Origin: Deltaproteobacteria bacterium
GTDB lineage: Bacteria > Desulfobacterota > Desulfobacteria > Desulfobacterales > Desulfatirhabdiaceae
Direction of reading: 5' to 3'
NCBI GenBank assembly: GCA_016219185.1
Contig: JACRBZ010000044.1
Coordinates: 1-47,930 of the forward strand
Length of the DNA stretch: 47,930 nucleotides
Position numbers and translations under genes: made by a program. This document shows positions 18,345 through 29,012 of this stretch, piece by piece. Each line of letters opens with the position of its first letter. Position 1 is the stretch's first letter. A model generated the notes under the pieces. That model saw only the letters and a program-made list of their open reading frames with translations. It searched no databases and was not told where the DNA came from.

Positions 18345-20804
18345 ATGGATTACAATGCCTTGGAACCGTTGGAAAATGACCCGAACAGCCTGCAAGAATC
18401 CCTGCTCAGGCATCTGAGATATTCCCTGGGAAAGGAATTTCGTACAAAAACCATTCGCGACATCTATCTGGCCCTTACCCTGTCTCTGCGCGACCGGCTG
18501 ATGGAAAAGCTTCTGGAAACCGAGGCAAGGTATCAGGCAGCGGATGCCAAGCGGCTGTATTATTTATCCATGGAATTTCTGATCGGCAGATCTCTGGGAA
18601 TTAATTTAACCAACCTGGGCATATTCGAAGCCTGCCACTCGGCATTGATAGACATGGGCATTGACCTGGAAGAGGTTCGGGAACAGGAAACCGATGCAGC
18701 TCTGGGAAACGGCGGCCTGGGTCGGCTGGCCGCCTGCTTTCTGGATTCTCTGGCAACCCTGGATTATCCGGGATTCGGCTACGGCATTCATTATGAATAC
18801 GGCCTGTTCAAGCAGGAAATAGACAACGGTTACCAAAAGGAAAAGCCCGACCACTGGCTTTCCAAGGCAGGGCCTTTTCAAATCGAGCGGTCCGATGAAT
18901 CCTGCATTATTCCGCTTTATGGCCGCATCGAGCATGGCCTGGATTTGAACGGGAATTACAATCCCATGTGGATGGACTGGCGGGTGATTATCGGTGTTCC
19001 GCATGACATTCCGATCGTGGGATATGGCGCAAAGACCGTAAACTATTTAAGGCTATATGCCGCAAAGCCATCTTCTGATTTCGATATTCAGATTTTTAAC
19101 GCCGGCGACTATTTCAGGGCCGTCGAACAGAAAATCAAATCCGAAACCGTTTCCAAAATTCTTTATCCCAGCGACACTTTTGATACGGGAAAAGAGCTGC
19201 GGCTGGTGCAGGAGTATTTTCTGGTTGCCTGCTCGCTTCGGGACATCATTCGCAGATACCTCAAAACCCATCAGGGGTTCGACGGATTTCCGGATAAAGT
19301 CAATATTCAGATGAACGACACCCATCCGGCGCTTGCGGTTGCCGAACTCATGCGGATTCTTGTGGATGAGCATTCCCTGGAATGGGAAGCTGCCTGGAAC
19401 ATCACCCAGAAAACCCTGGCCTATACCAATCACACCCTGCTCTCAGAAGCGCTTGAAAAATGGCCCGTCGGCCTGCTGGAACACGTACTGCCCAGGCATC
19501 TTCAGATCATCTACGAAATCAACCACCGGTTTCTGAGCGAAATTGCCGTTCTGTGGCCGGACGATCCGGACCGGTTGCGCCGAATGTCCCTGATTGAAGA
19601 AGGCGATGAAAAACAGGTGCGCATGGCACATCTGGCCATCATGGGATCGCATTCCGTCAACGGCGTGTCCGCACTTCATACCGATTTGATCAAAACCTCC
19701 CTGGTTCCGGATTTTTTTGCCAGATGGCCGGAGCGCTTCAACAACAAAACCAATGGCATTACCCAGCGAAGATGGCTCCTGAAAGCCAATCCGCTTCTGG
19801 CGGATTTGTTAAACGAGACCGTCGGCAGCGAATGGATCACGGACTTATCGCGTCTTCAGCGCCTGGAGCCATTTGCAAGCGACCCCGCATTTCAGGACCG
19901 GTTTCGAAAAATCAAACGGGCCAACAAGGAACAACTGGGGAAGATCATTTATCAGACCACACGCCTGAAAATCAGCCCCGATTCCCTGTTCGACATTCAC
20001 GCCAAAAGGATTCATGAATACAAGCGGCAGCTTCTGAACGTCATGCACATCATTCATGATTATTTCCGTATCATCGAAGATGGCTTTGAACCGGCCGTTC
20101 CAAAGACCTATATTTTTGCGGGAAAGGCTGCCCCCGGGTACTGGGCGGCCAAACAGATCATCAAGTTGATTCATAATGTCGGGGATATCATCCATAAGGA
20201 CAGGCGGATCAAAGACAAGCTGAAGGTGGTCTTTATTCCGGACTACCGGGTATCGCTCGCCGAAAAAATCATCCCGGCGGCAGAAGTGAGCGAACAGATT
20301 TCAACTGCAGGGACAGAAGCCTCGGGTACGGGCAACATGAAATTTGCGTTGAACGGCAGCCTGACCATCGGTACCCTGGATGGGGCCAATGTGGAGATGC
20401 TGGAAGAAGTGGGGGAAGACAACATCTATATTTTCGGGCTTAAAACCCGTGAGATTCAAGAAATGAAACAAACCGGCTCCTACCGCCCCCTGAATTATTA
20501 TCATGAACATGACAGCATTCGCCGGGTGATGGACGCTTTCTGGGATAATCGATTCTGTCCGCATGAACCCGGACTTTTTCGCTGGCTTTACCACCACATC
20601 CTTGAAAAAGGAGATAATTATTTTCATCTGGCGGATTTTCTATCCTATTCACGGATTCACGAAACGGCTTATGCGGATTATTTACAGATTCCGGTATGGA
20701 ATCGAAAATCCATACTCAATGTTGCCCGGATTGGAAAATTTTCCAGCGACAGGACCATCTCGGAATATGCCGGGGAGATATGGGATTTGACGCCGGTACA
20801 TTAA
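18345..20804 (+). CDS. glgP: Glycogen/starch phosphorylase
   Basis: PLP enzyme (GT35) releasing glucose 1-phosphate from alpha-1,4-glucans. 819 residues, normal length. The PLP lysine is Lys666 in [14 protein letters not shown]; other conserved segments are [71 protein letters not shown] and [18 protein letters not shown] lies about 10 bases before the ATG. No other glycogen genes adjoin. A STAS protein follows 31 bases later, probably in the same transcript. Confidence 0.97.
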   Translation: MDYNALEPLENDPNSLQESLLRHLRYSLGKEFRTKTIRDIYLALTLSLRDRLMEKLLETEARYQAADAKRLYYLSMEFLIGRSLGINLTNLGIFEACHSALIDMGIDLEEVREQETDAALGNGGLGRLAACFLDSLATLDYPGFGYGIHYEYGLFKQEIDNGYQKEKPDHWLSKAGPFQIERSDESCIIPLYGRIEHGLDLNGNYNPMWMDWRVIIGVPHDIPIVGYGAKTVNYLRLYAAKPSSDFDIQIFNAGDYFRAVEQKIKSETVSKILYPSDTFDTGKELRLVQEYFLVACSLRDIIRRYLKTHQGFDGFPDKVNIQMNDTHPALAVAELMRILVDEHSLEWEAAWNITQKTLAYTNHTLLSEALEKWPVGLLEHVLPRHLQIIYEINHRFLSEIAVLWPDDPDRLRRMSLIEEGDEKQVRMAHLAIMGSHSVNGVSALHTDLIKTSLVPDFFARWPERFNNKTNGITQRRWLLKANPLLADLLNETVGSEWITDLSRLQRLEPFASDPAFQDRFRKIKRANKEQLGKIIYQTTRLKISPDSLFDIHAKRIHEYKRQLLNVMHIIHDYFRIIEDGFEPAVPKTYIFAGKAAPGYWAAKQIIKLIHNVGDIIHKDRRIKDKLKVVFIPDYRVSLAEKIIPAAEVSEQISTAGTEASGTGNMKFALNGSLTIGTLDGANVEMLEEVGEDNIYIFGLKTREIQEMKQTGSYRPLNYYHEHDSIRRVMDAFWDNRFCPHEPGLFRWLYHHILEKGDNYFHLADFLSYSRIHETAYADYLQIPVWNRKSILNVARIGKFSSDRTISEYAGEIWDLTPVH

Positions 20805-20835
20805 CGGAGAACGCTTTTTTGTTTCTGGAGGAAAT

Positions 20836-21189
20836 ATGAAGATCGAAGCCGAAATGATTGACGGCATTCTGGTGTTGACGCCTTGCGACCATCTTATTGA
20901 CGCATCGTCAGCAGCCGATTTCAAGGGCCAGCTCGTAACGTGGATTCAAGAAGGCAATACCCGTATTCTGCTGGATTTATCCATCATTGATTTTATTGAC
21001 AGTAGCGGACTGGGGGCCATTATCTCCATTTTGAAACTGCTGGCCGGAAAAGGGGATATCTGTCTGTGCGGTATCGGCGATCAGGTGATGTCCCTGTTTA
21101 AACTGACCCGAATGGACCGGATATTCCGGATTTATCCATCTTCAGAAGAAGCCGTGGAGGCCATGAAGTCAGTTGTCCCAAACGCCTGA
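20836..21189 (+). CDS. STAS-domain anti-sigma-factor antagonist-like protein
   Basis: Single STAS domain of 117 residues. The phosphorylatable serine region IDFIDSSGLGAIISIL is intact (Ser56/Ser57), so it can be expected to switch partners by serine phosphorylation like SpoIIAA or RsbV. GGAGG precedes the ATG. No RsbW-type kinase or PP2C phosphatase is in this window, so its partner is elsewhere. Its position after glgP might tie it to stationary-phase or carbon-storage control, which is only inference. Confidence 0.88.
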   Translation: MKIEAEMIDGILVLTPCDHLIDASSAADFKGQLVTWIQEGNTRILLDLSIIDFIDSSGLGAIISILKLLAGKGDICLCGIGDQVMSLFKLTRMDRIFRIYPSSEEAVEAMKSVVPNA

Positions 21190-21244
21190 CCGTTATGCAT
21201 AATTAAGTCATTTAGTTGAAGAATCTGAAAGGATGATTGTTGTT

Positions 21245-22693
21245 ATGGAATTTGAACCGGTTATCGGGCTCGAAGTTCATGCCCAATTAAAAACCAGATC
21301 CAAAATATTCTGCGGATGTTCAACCGCATTCGGCGCAGAACCCAATACCCACGTATGTCCGATCTGCCTGGGAATGCCCGGCGTATTGCCCGTATTAAAT
21401 AAGAAGGTGGTTGAATACGCACTTCGCATGGCCATTGCAACACATTGCCGAATTTCGCCGGAAAGCCGCTTTGCCCGAAAAAATTATTTTTATCCCGACC
21501 TTCCCAAAGGCTATCAGATTTCCCAGTACGAACTTCCGATTGCCCTCGGTGGATATATTGATATTGAATTGAGCGATTACGAGAAGCGCATCGGCATCAC
21601 CCGGATACATATGGAAGAGGATGCGGGAAAACTCCTGCATGACCCGGATCAATCCTTCAGCCGGGTGGATTTGAACCGCACCGGCGTTCCGCTGATTGAA
21701 ATCGTGAGTGAGCCCGATATGCGGTCTCCGGAAGAAGCCGGCGCCTATCTGCGAAAACTGCGATCCTTCCTCAGGTATCTGGATATCTGCGACGGCAACA
21801 TGGAGGAAGGCAGCTTTCGCTGCGATGCCAATGTTTCGATCCGGCCGGCCGGGACAGAATCTTTGGGTACGCGAACCGAGCTGAAAAACCTCAATTCCTT
21901 CAAGCATGTCGAAAAGGCCATTGCTTACGAAATCAACCGGCAGAAAGATGTGTTGATGGATGGCGGACGGATTTATCAGGAAACCCTGCTCTGGAATCCG
22001 GACAAGGGTCAGACCACGTCCATGCGCAGCAAGGAAGAAGCCCATGACTACCGCTATTTTCCAGACCCCGATCTGTTGCCGCTCACGGTGGACAACGACT
22101 GGGTCCGGCAAATCACACAAAGCCTTCCGGAGCTTCCGGATACCAAACGGGAAAGATTTTTGACTGACTATGGTCTTCCCGCCTACGATGCCGAAGTTTT
22201 GACCACCAGTCGTGAACTGGCTGATTATTTCGAATCCTGCCTCAAGGACTATTCGAATCCCAAGCAGGTCAGCAACTGGATCATGGGGCCGCTGCTGGCA
22301 CTTTTAAATGCCGAAGGCAAGGACATTCAGCAGTCCCCGATTTCTCCCCTGGCGCTAGCCGCGCTGCTGAAGCTGATCGACAGAAACATTATCAGCGGCA
22401 AAATCGCCAAGACCGTTTTTGACGAAATGGCCAGGACCGGCAAGCCGCCCGAAACCATTGTCCGGGAAAAAGGACTCGTTCAGGTCACCGATTCCTCGGA
22501 AATCGAGCGAATCGTTCAAAAAGTCCTTGACCAAAACCCTAAGGAAGTATCGGATTATCAAAACGGCAAAGAAAAGGTATTTGGCTTTTTCATCGGCCAG
22601 GTCATGCGGGAAAGCAAGGGAAAAGCCAATCCCCAGCAGGTCAATGAAATCTTGAAAATTCAACTTGGCATGAGTCGTCCCGATCCCGTGTAG
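21245..22693 (+). CDS. gatB: Aspartyl/glutamyl-tRNA amidotransferase subunit B
   Basis: Kinase/amidation subunit of GatCAB, which converts Glu-tRNA-Gln and Asp-tRNA-Asn to the amide forms. 482 residues from ATG 21245 ([17 protein letters not shown]); the in-frame ATG at 21233 is only a base from AAAGG and is less likely. Motifs: [61 protein letters not shown] and the C-terminal YqeY-like domain ([24 protein letters not shown]). gatA and gatC are not in the window. STAS ends 55 bases upstream. Confidence 0.96.
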   Translation: MEFEPVIGLEVHAQLKTRSKIFCGCSTAFGAEPNTHVCPICLGMPGVLPVLNKKVVEYALRMAIATHCRISPESRFARKNYFYPDLPKGYQISQYELPIALGGYIDIELSDYEKRIGITRIHMEEDAGKLLHDPDQSFSRVDLNRTGVPLIEIVSEPDMRSPEEAGAYLRKLRSFLRYLDICDGNMEEGSFRCDANVSIRPAGTESLGTRTELKNLNSFKHVEKAIAYEINRQKDVLMDGGRIYQETLLWNPDKGQTTSMRSKEEAHDYRYFPDPDLLPLTVDNDWVRQITQSLPELPDTKRERFLTDYGLPAYDAEVLTTSRELADYFESCLKDYSNPKQVSNWIMGPLLALLNAEGKDIQQSPISPLALAALLKLIDRNIISGKIAKTVFDEMARTGKPPETIVREKGLVQVTDSSEIERIVQKVLDQNPKEVSDYQNGKEKVFGFFIGQVMRESKGKANPQQVNEILKIQLGMSRPDPV

Positions 22694-22737
22694 CTTAAAA
22701 CATACCTTATTTGAGCAGAACAACTGCCTTTGTTTTT

Positions 22738-24558
22738 TTATGGCAAGTAAATATAAATTGAATGTCCGACCTTGTCATCGGGCTGACGGGTTTTCAGTGA
22801 AAATGGAACGGCTTTTCGAATGGCATCGATGTCGGCATAATACAGCCATGTTGCGCTAATGGCCCATGGACTTCGATCAATTCGTTCCGGCGGGGCCTGT
22901 CTGATTCCATAATATCGGATTTCCGGGGATCCATTCGGCCCGTAATACATCAGGTTGATTTCGGGAATGCCTTTCATATTCATGTATGCCTTCAATCCCT
23001 TGATATCCTCTCCCCAATCGATATTGGAATCCGCAAAATAGTGAATCCCTTTATCAGGCCCGCCTGCCAGTTCATTGAAATAGGACAGATAATGGGGATG
23101 AATCAAAAGTGAAGACAACATGAACCAGCCAGTTAATACGGCAATGATGGAGGCAGCCGGTTTCTGGTTTTGAAACATGCGGGGTATCAGAAAACCGGCC
23201 GTGACATACAGAAACGGATATATCGGCAGAATCAGACGCAATCCGAGTTGAGACTGACAGATCAGGCTGAAAAAAAGAAAATAGACACCACAGGGAATCA
23301 AAAGGAATATCAACTGATATCGGGCGATTGAATCCAGGGGAGTGAATGGTTCAACCGGATCCGCAGAGTTCTGTTCAGGTTTTAACTTGTTGTTTCTGTG
23401 TTTATTTTTGAAGCGGACAATGACCGGATATAGCGTCAGCAGGCCGGGAAGCGTTAAAACGATCAGAAGCGACAGCGGCGTTTTGAGAAGAAACGCGACC
23501 AGATAATAGCTGGGCAGGTTGCCGTCTTGGGGGTAAAGTTTCCCCAGATACCAGTTGGGATGAAGACTTTCCCGATCCTCATGCAGGGTCAAATCCAGAC
23601 CCCTCAGATAGGCTGCCGGCAGACAGGTCGGAAGGCTGGAAATGATCGGCGTCTCCGCCAATTGGCGGAAAATGGTGCTTTCGACAGCTTTTGGCCGGTT
23701 CTGAAGGGAATCGTGATAGCCCCGAATGGATGAAAAACTTCCGTTAAACAGATAGATGGCATTGGTCAGCACCACTGCCGTAAAGAATACCAGCAGAAAG
23801 AGACTAACCGGAGTTACGCGTTGAGATGAAAATCGCGAATCGAAATGAGGCGGACCGTCATTCGGTTTTCCAATGGAATACCGGAAAAGCAGGCTATACA
23901 GGATAAAAATTGGACAAAGAAGAAGGCCGCTGTATTTGGTGTTGATGGCCAGAAACGTAAAAACCGACGCACCGATCAGATCAGTGATGCACCGATGGCG
24001 CAGTGCCCGGTGATAATGATAGAGGGCAATAAAGACAAATGCGGTCAAAGCCAGATCAAGTGTCACGCGCCCGGAATGCGCCAGGATATTGGGACAGAAT
24101 GCATAGAACAGCAAAGCGATATACCCGGAAGTCCAACCGGAAATATCCTTTGCAAACCGAAAAACATACAGCCCCAGAAGTATGGACAATCCTACGATCA
24201 TTAGCCTGCTTTTAAACAGGATTGAATCCGCATCGTTAACCTCATACAGAAACCGGGACCCCAGCTCGAATGGGTACATTTCATCAGGCAGAGGTTCCTT
24301 TTCAGGAAACTTGACATTCGATATCCAAAGGGGTAATGCCGCATAAGCTCGGATCAGCCATGGATATCCGGGCGCAGCATCCTGGCTGCCGGTTAATAAA
24401 CGGTATGCCCCCGCATACAGATGAACGCCTTCCTCAACCGAAGCGGATTTCAGCCGAATGCTGGTGATGACTTGAAGCGGAATCAGACAAAGCAGCAAAA
24501 AAACCAGGCTGTAACGATGCGGGTTCCAATGATGGGGGCGATCTTTTTTTTTCTTCAT
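22738..24558 (-). CDS. GT39/PMT-like membrane glycosyltransferase
   Basis: About 606 residues from ATG 24558; a TTG 12 bases upstream would add four residues. An N-terminal cytosolic basic stretch (MKKKKDRPHH) is followed by about eleven membrane spans and periplasmic loops. The first loop contains EEGVHLYAGAYRLLTG and the C-terminal loop contains DKGIHYFADSNIDWGEDIKG, as in the PMT_2/GT39 type that uses polyprenyl-phosphate sugars. Acceptor and sugar are unknown. It is divergent from a second glycosyltransferase with starts about 110 bases apart, so the two may share control. gatB converges from the left with a 44-base gap. Confidence 0.8.
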   Translation of the reverse strand: MKKKKDRPHHWNPHRYSLVFLLLCLIPLQVITSIRLKSASVEEGVHLYAGAYRLLTGSQDAAPGYPWLIRAYAALPLWISNVKFPEKEPLPDEMYPFELGSRFLYEVNDADSILFKSRLMIVGLSILLGLYVFRFAKDISGWTSGYIALLFYAFCPNILAHSGRVTLDLALTAFVFIALYHYHRALRHRCITDLIGASVFTFLAINTKYSGLLLCPIFILYSLLFRYSIGKPNDGPPHFDSRFSSQRVTPVSLFLLVFFTAVVLTNAIYLFNGSFSSIRGYHDSLQNRPKAVESTIFRQLAETPIISSLPTCLPAAYLRGLDLTLHEDRESLHPNWYLGKLYPQDGNLPSYYLVAFLLKTPLSLLIVLTLPGLLTLYPVIVRFKNKHRNNKLKPEQNSADPVEPFTPLDSIARYQLIFLLIPCGVYFLFFSLICQSQLGLRLILPIYPFLYVTAGFLIPRMFQNQKPAASIIAVLTGWFMLSSLLIHPHYLSYFNELAGGPDKGIHYFADSNIDWGEDIKGLKAYMNMKGIPEINLMYYGPNGSPEIRYYGIRQAPPERIDRSPWAISATWLYYADIDAIRKAVPFSLKTRQPDDKVGHSIYIYLP

Positions 24559-24665
24559 GAATTGCTTCAATGCGTGTTATTTACCGTAAAAGTATCATAT
24601 CACTTATCATTATCATGGATTATCGTGGTTGCCAAAAGAAAAATCTCCATGGAAACGTGTCCCTC

Positions 24666-26576
24666 ATGAAACGAACCCGATCCGCAAATGCGGCACCAAA
24701 TCCCCAGATGCGTCAGCCGTCTTTTCAGTTAAATACGGGGATCGTCTGCACCCTGGTTTTTACGCTCGCTTTGATCGTCAGAGGTGTTTATCTGTGGGAA
24801 ATTCAGCACACGGACGCCTTTTCTCTGCTTCTGGGAGATGCACAACTCTTTGACACCTGGGCCCGTGAAATTGCAGCAGGCAACTGGACTGGCGATCAGA
24901 TTTTTTTCAATGCACCGCTTTATCCCTATTTTCTGGCACTTGTCTATTCAATAGCTGGCCATGATTTAATGCTGGTCAGGCTGATCCAGATTGGTTTGGG
25001 ATCATTCAGTTGCGTATTGGCAACAATAGCCGGAAACATTCTGTTTTCGAAACGGATCGGCCTTGTGGCCGGGATTCTTCTGGCCATTTACCCCACGGCC
25101 ATTTTTACCGACTGCCTGATTCAAAAAGAGGTTTTGGCGCTTTTTCTGATGGCCATCCTTGTCATGTTATTGATAAGCGCATGGAATAATGGACAGACCA
25201 AAACCGGATGGTGGATCGGTGTTGTTCTGGGCTGCCTTGCCCTTGTCAGGGAAAATGCGCTGGTGATCCTGATCATCGTGATTCTGGTGTATGGCCTTTC
25301 CCATTTTCGGGAACAGAAAAAGGCCATGACCTGGATAGTGTCTTGTATTCTGGGTGCCGGTCTGATTCTGCTGCCGGTTGGGGCCAGAAACTGGTTGGTT
25401 GGAAAGGAATTTGTTCTGATCACTGCGAATTCCGGCTTCAATTTTTACATTGGCAATCACAAAAATGCGGATGGCACCTACAATCCTGTGATCAAGGGGC
25501 ATGGAGACTGGCAGGACGAGCGGCAGGATGCCGCCCGAATTGCCGAGCGGAATTCTGGAAGAAAACTCTCTGCAGCCGGAGTCTCCCTGTACTGGCTTAA
25601 AAAGACACTGAGCGAGATACAGGCCGATATTCCCGCCTGGCTCCGGTTGATGGTGAGAAAATGGTTTCTTGTCTGGGATTCTGTTGAGATCAGTGATTCT
25701 GAAAGTCAGTATGTTTCGGCGGACGGATCCAAAATACTCTCTTTTCTGATGACATTCCTTCATTTTGGTGTACTGGGGCCGCTGGCGGTTTTCGGAACTG
25801 CATTGACCTGGCACCAGTGGAAACAATTGGGCATATACCCCATCATTGTCATTTCATATATGGCGAGCATCGCGCTTTTCTTTGTTTTCGCCCGATTCCG
25901 ATATCCCATCATCTCAATTATGATTCCGTTTGCCGCTGCGGGACTCGTCCATGGCATCGCACTTATTCGTCAGAAGGCATATCGGGAAATTGCGCTTCCG
26001 GTTTTTATTATGGGAGTGGCTGCCATCGCAATGAACTGGCCCATGGTTTCCACCAATCCCTACAAATCCAATACCTATTATAATATTGCGGTCAGTCTGG
26101 AGAAATCGGGTCGGACCGACGCAGCAATGGCAAATTATGTCAGATCCCTGGAAATCGATCCCAATCAGGCCATGGCCCATAACAATGCCGGAATTCTCTT
26201 ATATCGGAAAGGCCGGGTGTCTGAGGCCAGAGTCCATTTTGAAAAAGCCGTCGTGATCAACCCCAATCTTTCGGAACCCCACTATAATCTGGGCATATTT
26301 TGGTTCAGCCAGGGAGACATGCAGCAGGCCCTGGTTCACTTCACCCGGGCTGTCACGTTAAATCCCGATGAAAACCCATCGGCATATTACAACCTGGCCT
26401 GTGTCTATTCACGAATGAATGAGCCGGCTGAATCCGTTGTCTGGTTAAAAAAGGCCATTGAAAAAGGGTATCGTAACTGGAAGGCAATTCATTCCGACCC
26501 GGATCTGGAAAATCTCAGGCGCGCGGAACGGTATTGGAACGATATCGGTTTGGTGGAAATGGACAAAGTATCCTGA
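24666..26576 (+). CDS. GT39-like membrane glycosyltransferase with C-terminal TPR repeats
   Basis: About 636 residues from ATG 24666 (MKRTRS); the frame is open to an ATG at 24570 but that extension is not needed. N-terminal part: GT39-like with the loop LLGDAQLFDTWAREIAAGNW and FFNAPLYPYFLALVYSIAGH, then about ten spans. After the last span come four TPR-like units from about residue 480: TYYNIAVSLEKSGRTDAAM, AHNNAGILLYRKGRVSEAR, PHYNLGIFWFSQGDMQQAL and AYYNLACVYSRMNEPAESV. The TPR tail would be periplasmic or outer-face if topology follows the family. This fused design occurs in exopolysaccharide or protein glycosylation clusters; its target is unknown. It is divergent from the gene at 22738-24558. 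Confidence 0.8.
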   Translation: MKRTRSANAAPNPQMRQPSFQLNTGIVCTLVFTLALIVRGVYLWEIQHTDAFSLLLGDAQLFDTWAREIAAGNWTGDQIFFNAPLYPYFLALVYSIAGHDLMLVRLIQIGLGSFSCVLATIAGNILFSKRIGLVAGILLAIYPTAIFTDCLIQKEVLALFLMAILVMLLISAWNNGQTKTGWWIGVVLGCLALVRENALVILIIVILVYGLSHFREQKKAMTWIVSCILGAGLILLPVGARNWLVGKEFVLITANSGFNFYIGNHKNADGTYNPVIKGHGDWQDERQDAARIAERNSGRKLSAAGVSLYWLKKTLSEIQADIPAWLRLMVRKWFLVWDSVEISDSESQYVSADGSKILSFLMTFLHFGVLGPLAVFGTALTWHQWKQLGIYPIIVISYMASIALFFVFARFRYPIISIMIPFAAAGLVHGIALIRQKAYREIALPVFIMGVAAIAMNWPMVSTNPYKSNTYYNIAVSLEKSGRTDAAMANYVRSLEIDPNQAMAHNNAGILLYRKGRVSEARVHFEKAVVINPNLSEPHYNLGIFWFSQGDMQQALVHFTRAVTLNPDENPSAYYNLACVYSRMNEPAESVVWLKKAIEKGYRNWKAIHSDPDLENLRRAERYWNDIGLVEMDKVS

Positions 26577-26654
26577 TTGACAAATCCATACAGATGATTT
26601 GTTTTAGTGAATAAAATCATCTGGGTACTTACTTTGCTCAGGTGACCGCCACAT

Positions 26655-26681
26655 GTAGTGTCCTTGGGTATCCGACACTAC
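26655..26681. repeat. Hairpin in a 311-base gap (GTAGTGTC / GACACTAC)
   Basis: Perfect 8-base inverted repeat with an 11-base loop, 79 bases after the TPR-glycosyltransferase stop. There is no T run, so it is not a typical terminator; it may be an operator or a leftover end of an insertion sequence. The rest of 26577-26887 holds no frame that looks coding. Confidence 0.4.
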
Positions 26682-26887
26682 CCTCGATTGCTGGCAGAAC
26701 TTGAGGTTCGACGAAGCCTTTCAAGTGAGTTATGCTAAATATGGCACGTGAATGATGTAACTACCCAGTTGGAATTATCCATATAAGCTTTTCATAGGAT
26801 GCGCATTGGAAGCTTGCGAACCGGGATAGCGGACGGGTTCCATGAGAATTTTCAAAGACAAGGCGCATGACCAGGAAATCTGAGCAT

Positions 26888-26927
26888 AAAAAAAAGCCGG
26901 CTGGGAAATTCCCAGCCGGCTTTTTTG
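26888..26927 (-). terminator. Strong rho-independent terminator of the porin gene (bidirectional)
   Basis: GC-rich stem GCCGGCTGGGA paired with TCCCAGCCGGC around a 3-base loop, flanked by an A run on one side and a T run on the other, so it can stop transcription in both directions. It lies about 30 bases after the stop of the porin gene on the minus strand. Confidence 0.92.
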
Positions 26928-26958
26928 TTCATCAGTAAATTAAACAGCCATACTACAA

Positions 26959-28398
26959 TTAGAAAGCAAGCGACATTTGGGCGCCGATTTCAATCGGGTT
27001 AGCACTGTTGTTAGCGGAAGTTGATTTGGAAATAACATCACCCGCCCACAGATAGGCACCGACAAGATCAAGCTTGAGATTATCAACGAGCATGTAGGTG
27101 GCCTTAAGATCAAGTTCCGTTCCATAATAATCGGAATTCGATTTCGTTGTCGGCATATAGATAGAATCGGCAGCCTGCGCATACCAAAGATCAGCGCTGA
27201 ATTTCAGATCCTGGATAAGCTTGTAGGATCCACCCAAACCACCGATAATGGCGTTGGAGATTTGTGTACCCAAAGCACCATTGGGGAACTGATAATCGAA
27301 CATACCGCAACCCATGATTTCCGCCCAGTTGGCCTGATCAAAGTTGTTGATATTTCCGCCAACATTATTGTTATAACCAGGAACAAAGAAGCCATAATCA
27401 TCACCGGTTTTCGCAAAATCGTTCTTGCCATCACCAGAAGCATAAATTCCTTTTGCATGAATATTGGCAGGTCCCAGGTCAACGCCGCCACGGAGGTCAA
27501 ACAAATAACCTTTTAAATTAATTTTGTCGTGATTGTTAGCCAAAGCCGGTCTAACGGTCACATCACCAGCCTCGCCAATAGCCGTGGCGCCAACGGTGAA
27601 GATATCAAACTTGCCGTCATATTCCAAACCGGCAGTCCACGCTGACAGTTTGGTCGCTCCGAGCGGGCTGAGCGGATTTAATTGTGCATTAGAAAGACTC
27701 TTTGTTTGAAAACGTGAAAAATTTTCAGACGTCAAATACGCAATATGCGGTTTAATGACATTGTCTTTGTTCACAAAGATACTGGGATAAAATATATATG
27801 CATCTACATCATAATCATCGGCGTTGGTAACCTTGGTGCCGGAAATGACTTTTCCCTGACCGCCTTCATAGAGTTTCAAGTAGATCAACGGCAGGTAAAT
27901 GGCATCGTTAACCTTGAAAATGGCCTTGACACCGGCAGCGTCATCATCAAAAAGATACCCTCTGGCCAGCGTAAAATCCTGGACGCCGACCGTAAACCGT
28001 TGTTGCGCCAGTTTAAAATCCACATAGGAGGCCTTTACAACAAAGTTTGCCCCATCAGCGGCAAGCTGACCGTAGGTGGCGCCACCTGCGCTGGTGCCGG
28101 TGGCTCCGGTACCGGTTGTACTATTCATCGTACCGACAGATCCGCCCCATGTCGCATTCATTTCAAACTTGTTGACGAATTTCAGATTATCGCTGAATTT
28201 TGCAGTGTAGAATAGCCGGGTACGGGTATCGATTCTTTCGGTATCTTTGAGCTTTGTCTGATCTTCACCAGTAAAATTCCATTGTGAAAACGCTCTGGTT
28301 CTCCAGAATCCACCAAATTCATTTTCAAATGCTGCCGCCGGCATGGTAAGGGCAAGTACCATAATGGCTGCTACCAACAATACGGATAATTTCTTCAT
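26959..28398 (-). CDS. Outer-membrane porin-like beta-barrel protein
   Basis: 479 residues from ATG 28398, chosen for the AGGAGG before it and the textbook signal peptide MKKLSVLLVAAIMVLALTMP (cleaved at AAA-FEN). The mature protein is a series of alternating amphipathic strands with many aromatic turns, for example GGFWRTRAFSQWNF, RTRLFYTAKFSDNLKFVNKF and ADLWYAQAADSIYMP, and ends in Phe (GAQMSLAF), the usual outer-membrane assembly signal. Similar barrels in sulfate reducers are abundant general porins. An 8-10 residue Gly/Thr/Ala-rich loop (MNSTTGTGATGTSAGG) is probably external. Stand-alone gene with its own terminator and a long AT-rich leader, consistent with high expression. Confidence 0.85.
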   Translation of the reverse strand: MKKLSVLLVAAIMVLALTMPAAAFENEFGGFWRTRAFSQWNFTGEDQTKLKDTERIDTRTRLFYTAKFSDNLKFVNKFEMNATWGGSVGTMNSTTGTGATGTSAGGATYGQLAADGANFVVKASYVDFKLAQQRFTVGVQDFTLARGYLFDDDAAGVKAIFKVNDAIYLPLIYLKLYEGGQGKVISGTKVTNADDYDVDAYIFYPSIFVNKDNVIKPHIAYLTSENFSRFQTKSLSNAQLNPLSPLGATKLSAWTAGLEYDGKFDIFTVGATAIGEAGDVTVRPALANNHDKINLKGYLFDLRGGVDLGPANIHAKGIYASGDGKNDFAKTGDDYGFFVPGYNNNVGGNINNFDQANWAEIMGCGMFDYQFPNGALGTQISNAIIGGLGGSYKLIQDLKFSADLWYAQAADSIYMPTTKSNSDYYGTELDLKATYMLVDNLKLDLVGAYLWAGDVISKSTSANNSANPIEIGAQMSLAF

Positions 28399-29012
28399 TC
28401 TGAGTCCCTCCTCAAATAATTTCAATTAAATAGAAAAACCAACCTAATAATCAATCAAAACATAACAATACTTGAAAATACCACCTCCTTTCACAATCTT
28501 TTTATCCTTTTCGTTTTTTTCTATTGCAGATAATTCGCGTTAAATCAAGTAAATTCTTAAATTATTATCAATATATTTTTAGTGGGATAACCGTATTTTA
28601 CATCGCCGCGCTAACACAAACACAATATAAAGTATATTAACAAAACAAAAGTACAACAGAACGTGCCGTTTCATCAGAAAATGAAAACCCCTCGCCGCTT
28701 CTGAAATCCATTAACCAATTTTTTAATAATTTCTATACAGGAGTTTCAAATAAATTTCAAATTGATTTTTATGCACTTCCCGGCTGCCTGATGGGGAGCC
28801 GGAACTTTTTTCTCGCATGCCCGATCCTGCAAACAAAATTCTTTATCAAATCCTTTTTTTTATATACAGTGGAAAATCGTGAATATCAAATTGATTTTTA
28901 CCCAGTGTCAGAAGGAATCATCGGGTTATGGCGCATCCGAAACAGAATATTGACGGCCTCAAAAAGACCATATAAAAGAATAGTTTCGACCATAAAGGGG
29001 AGTTGAATTAAC
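28399..29012. promoter_or_regulatory. AT-rich divergent control region with a 15-base direct repeat
   Basis: This 614-base gap separates the porin and the FG-GAP gene and holds no plausible gene. TCAAATTGATTTTTA occurs at 28757-28771 and again at 28886-28900, 129 bases apart, on the side of the plus-strand gene. The repeats could be regulator sites. I could not choose a promoter with confidence because the whole stretch is AT-rich. Confidence 0.4.

Noticed and set aside
18089..18346. N-terminal extension of ileS up to 18346
   Set aside because: Extension is not protein-like, and ATG 18088 has a strong ribosome site and the family N-terminus.
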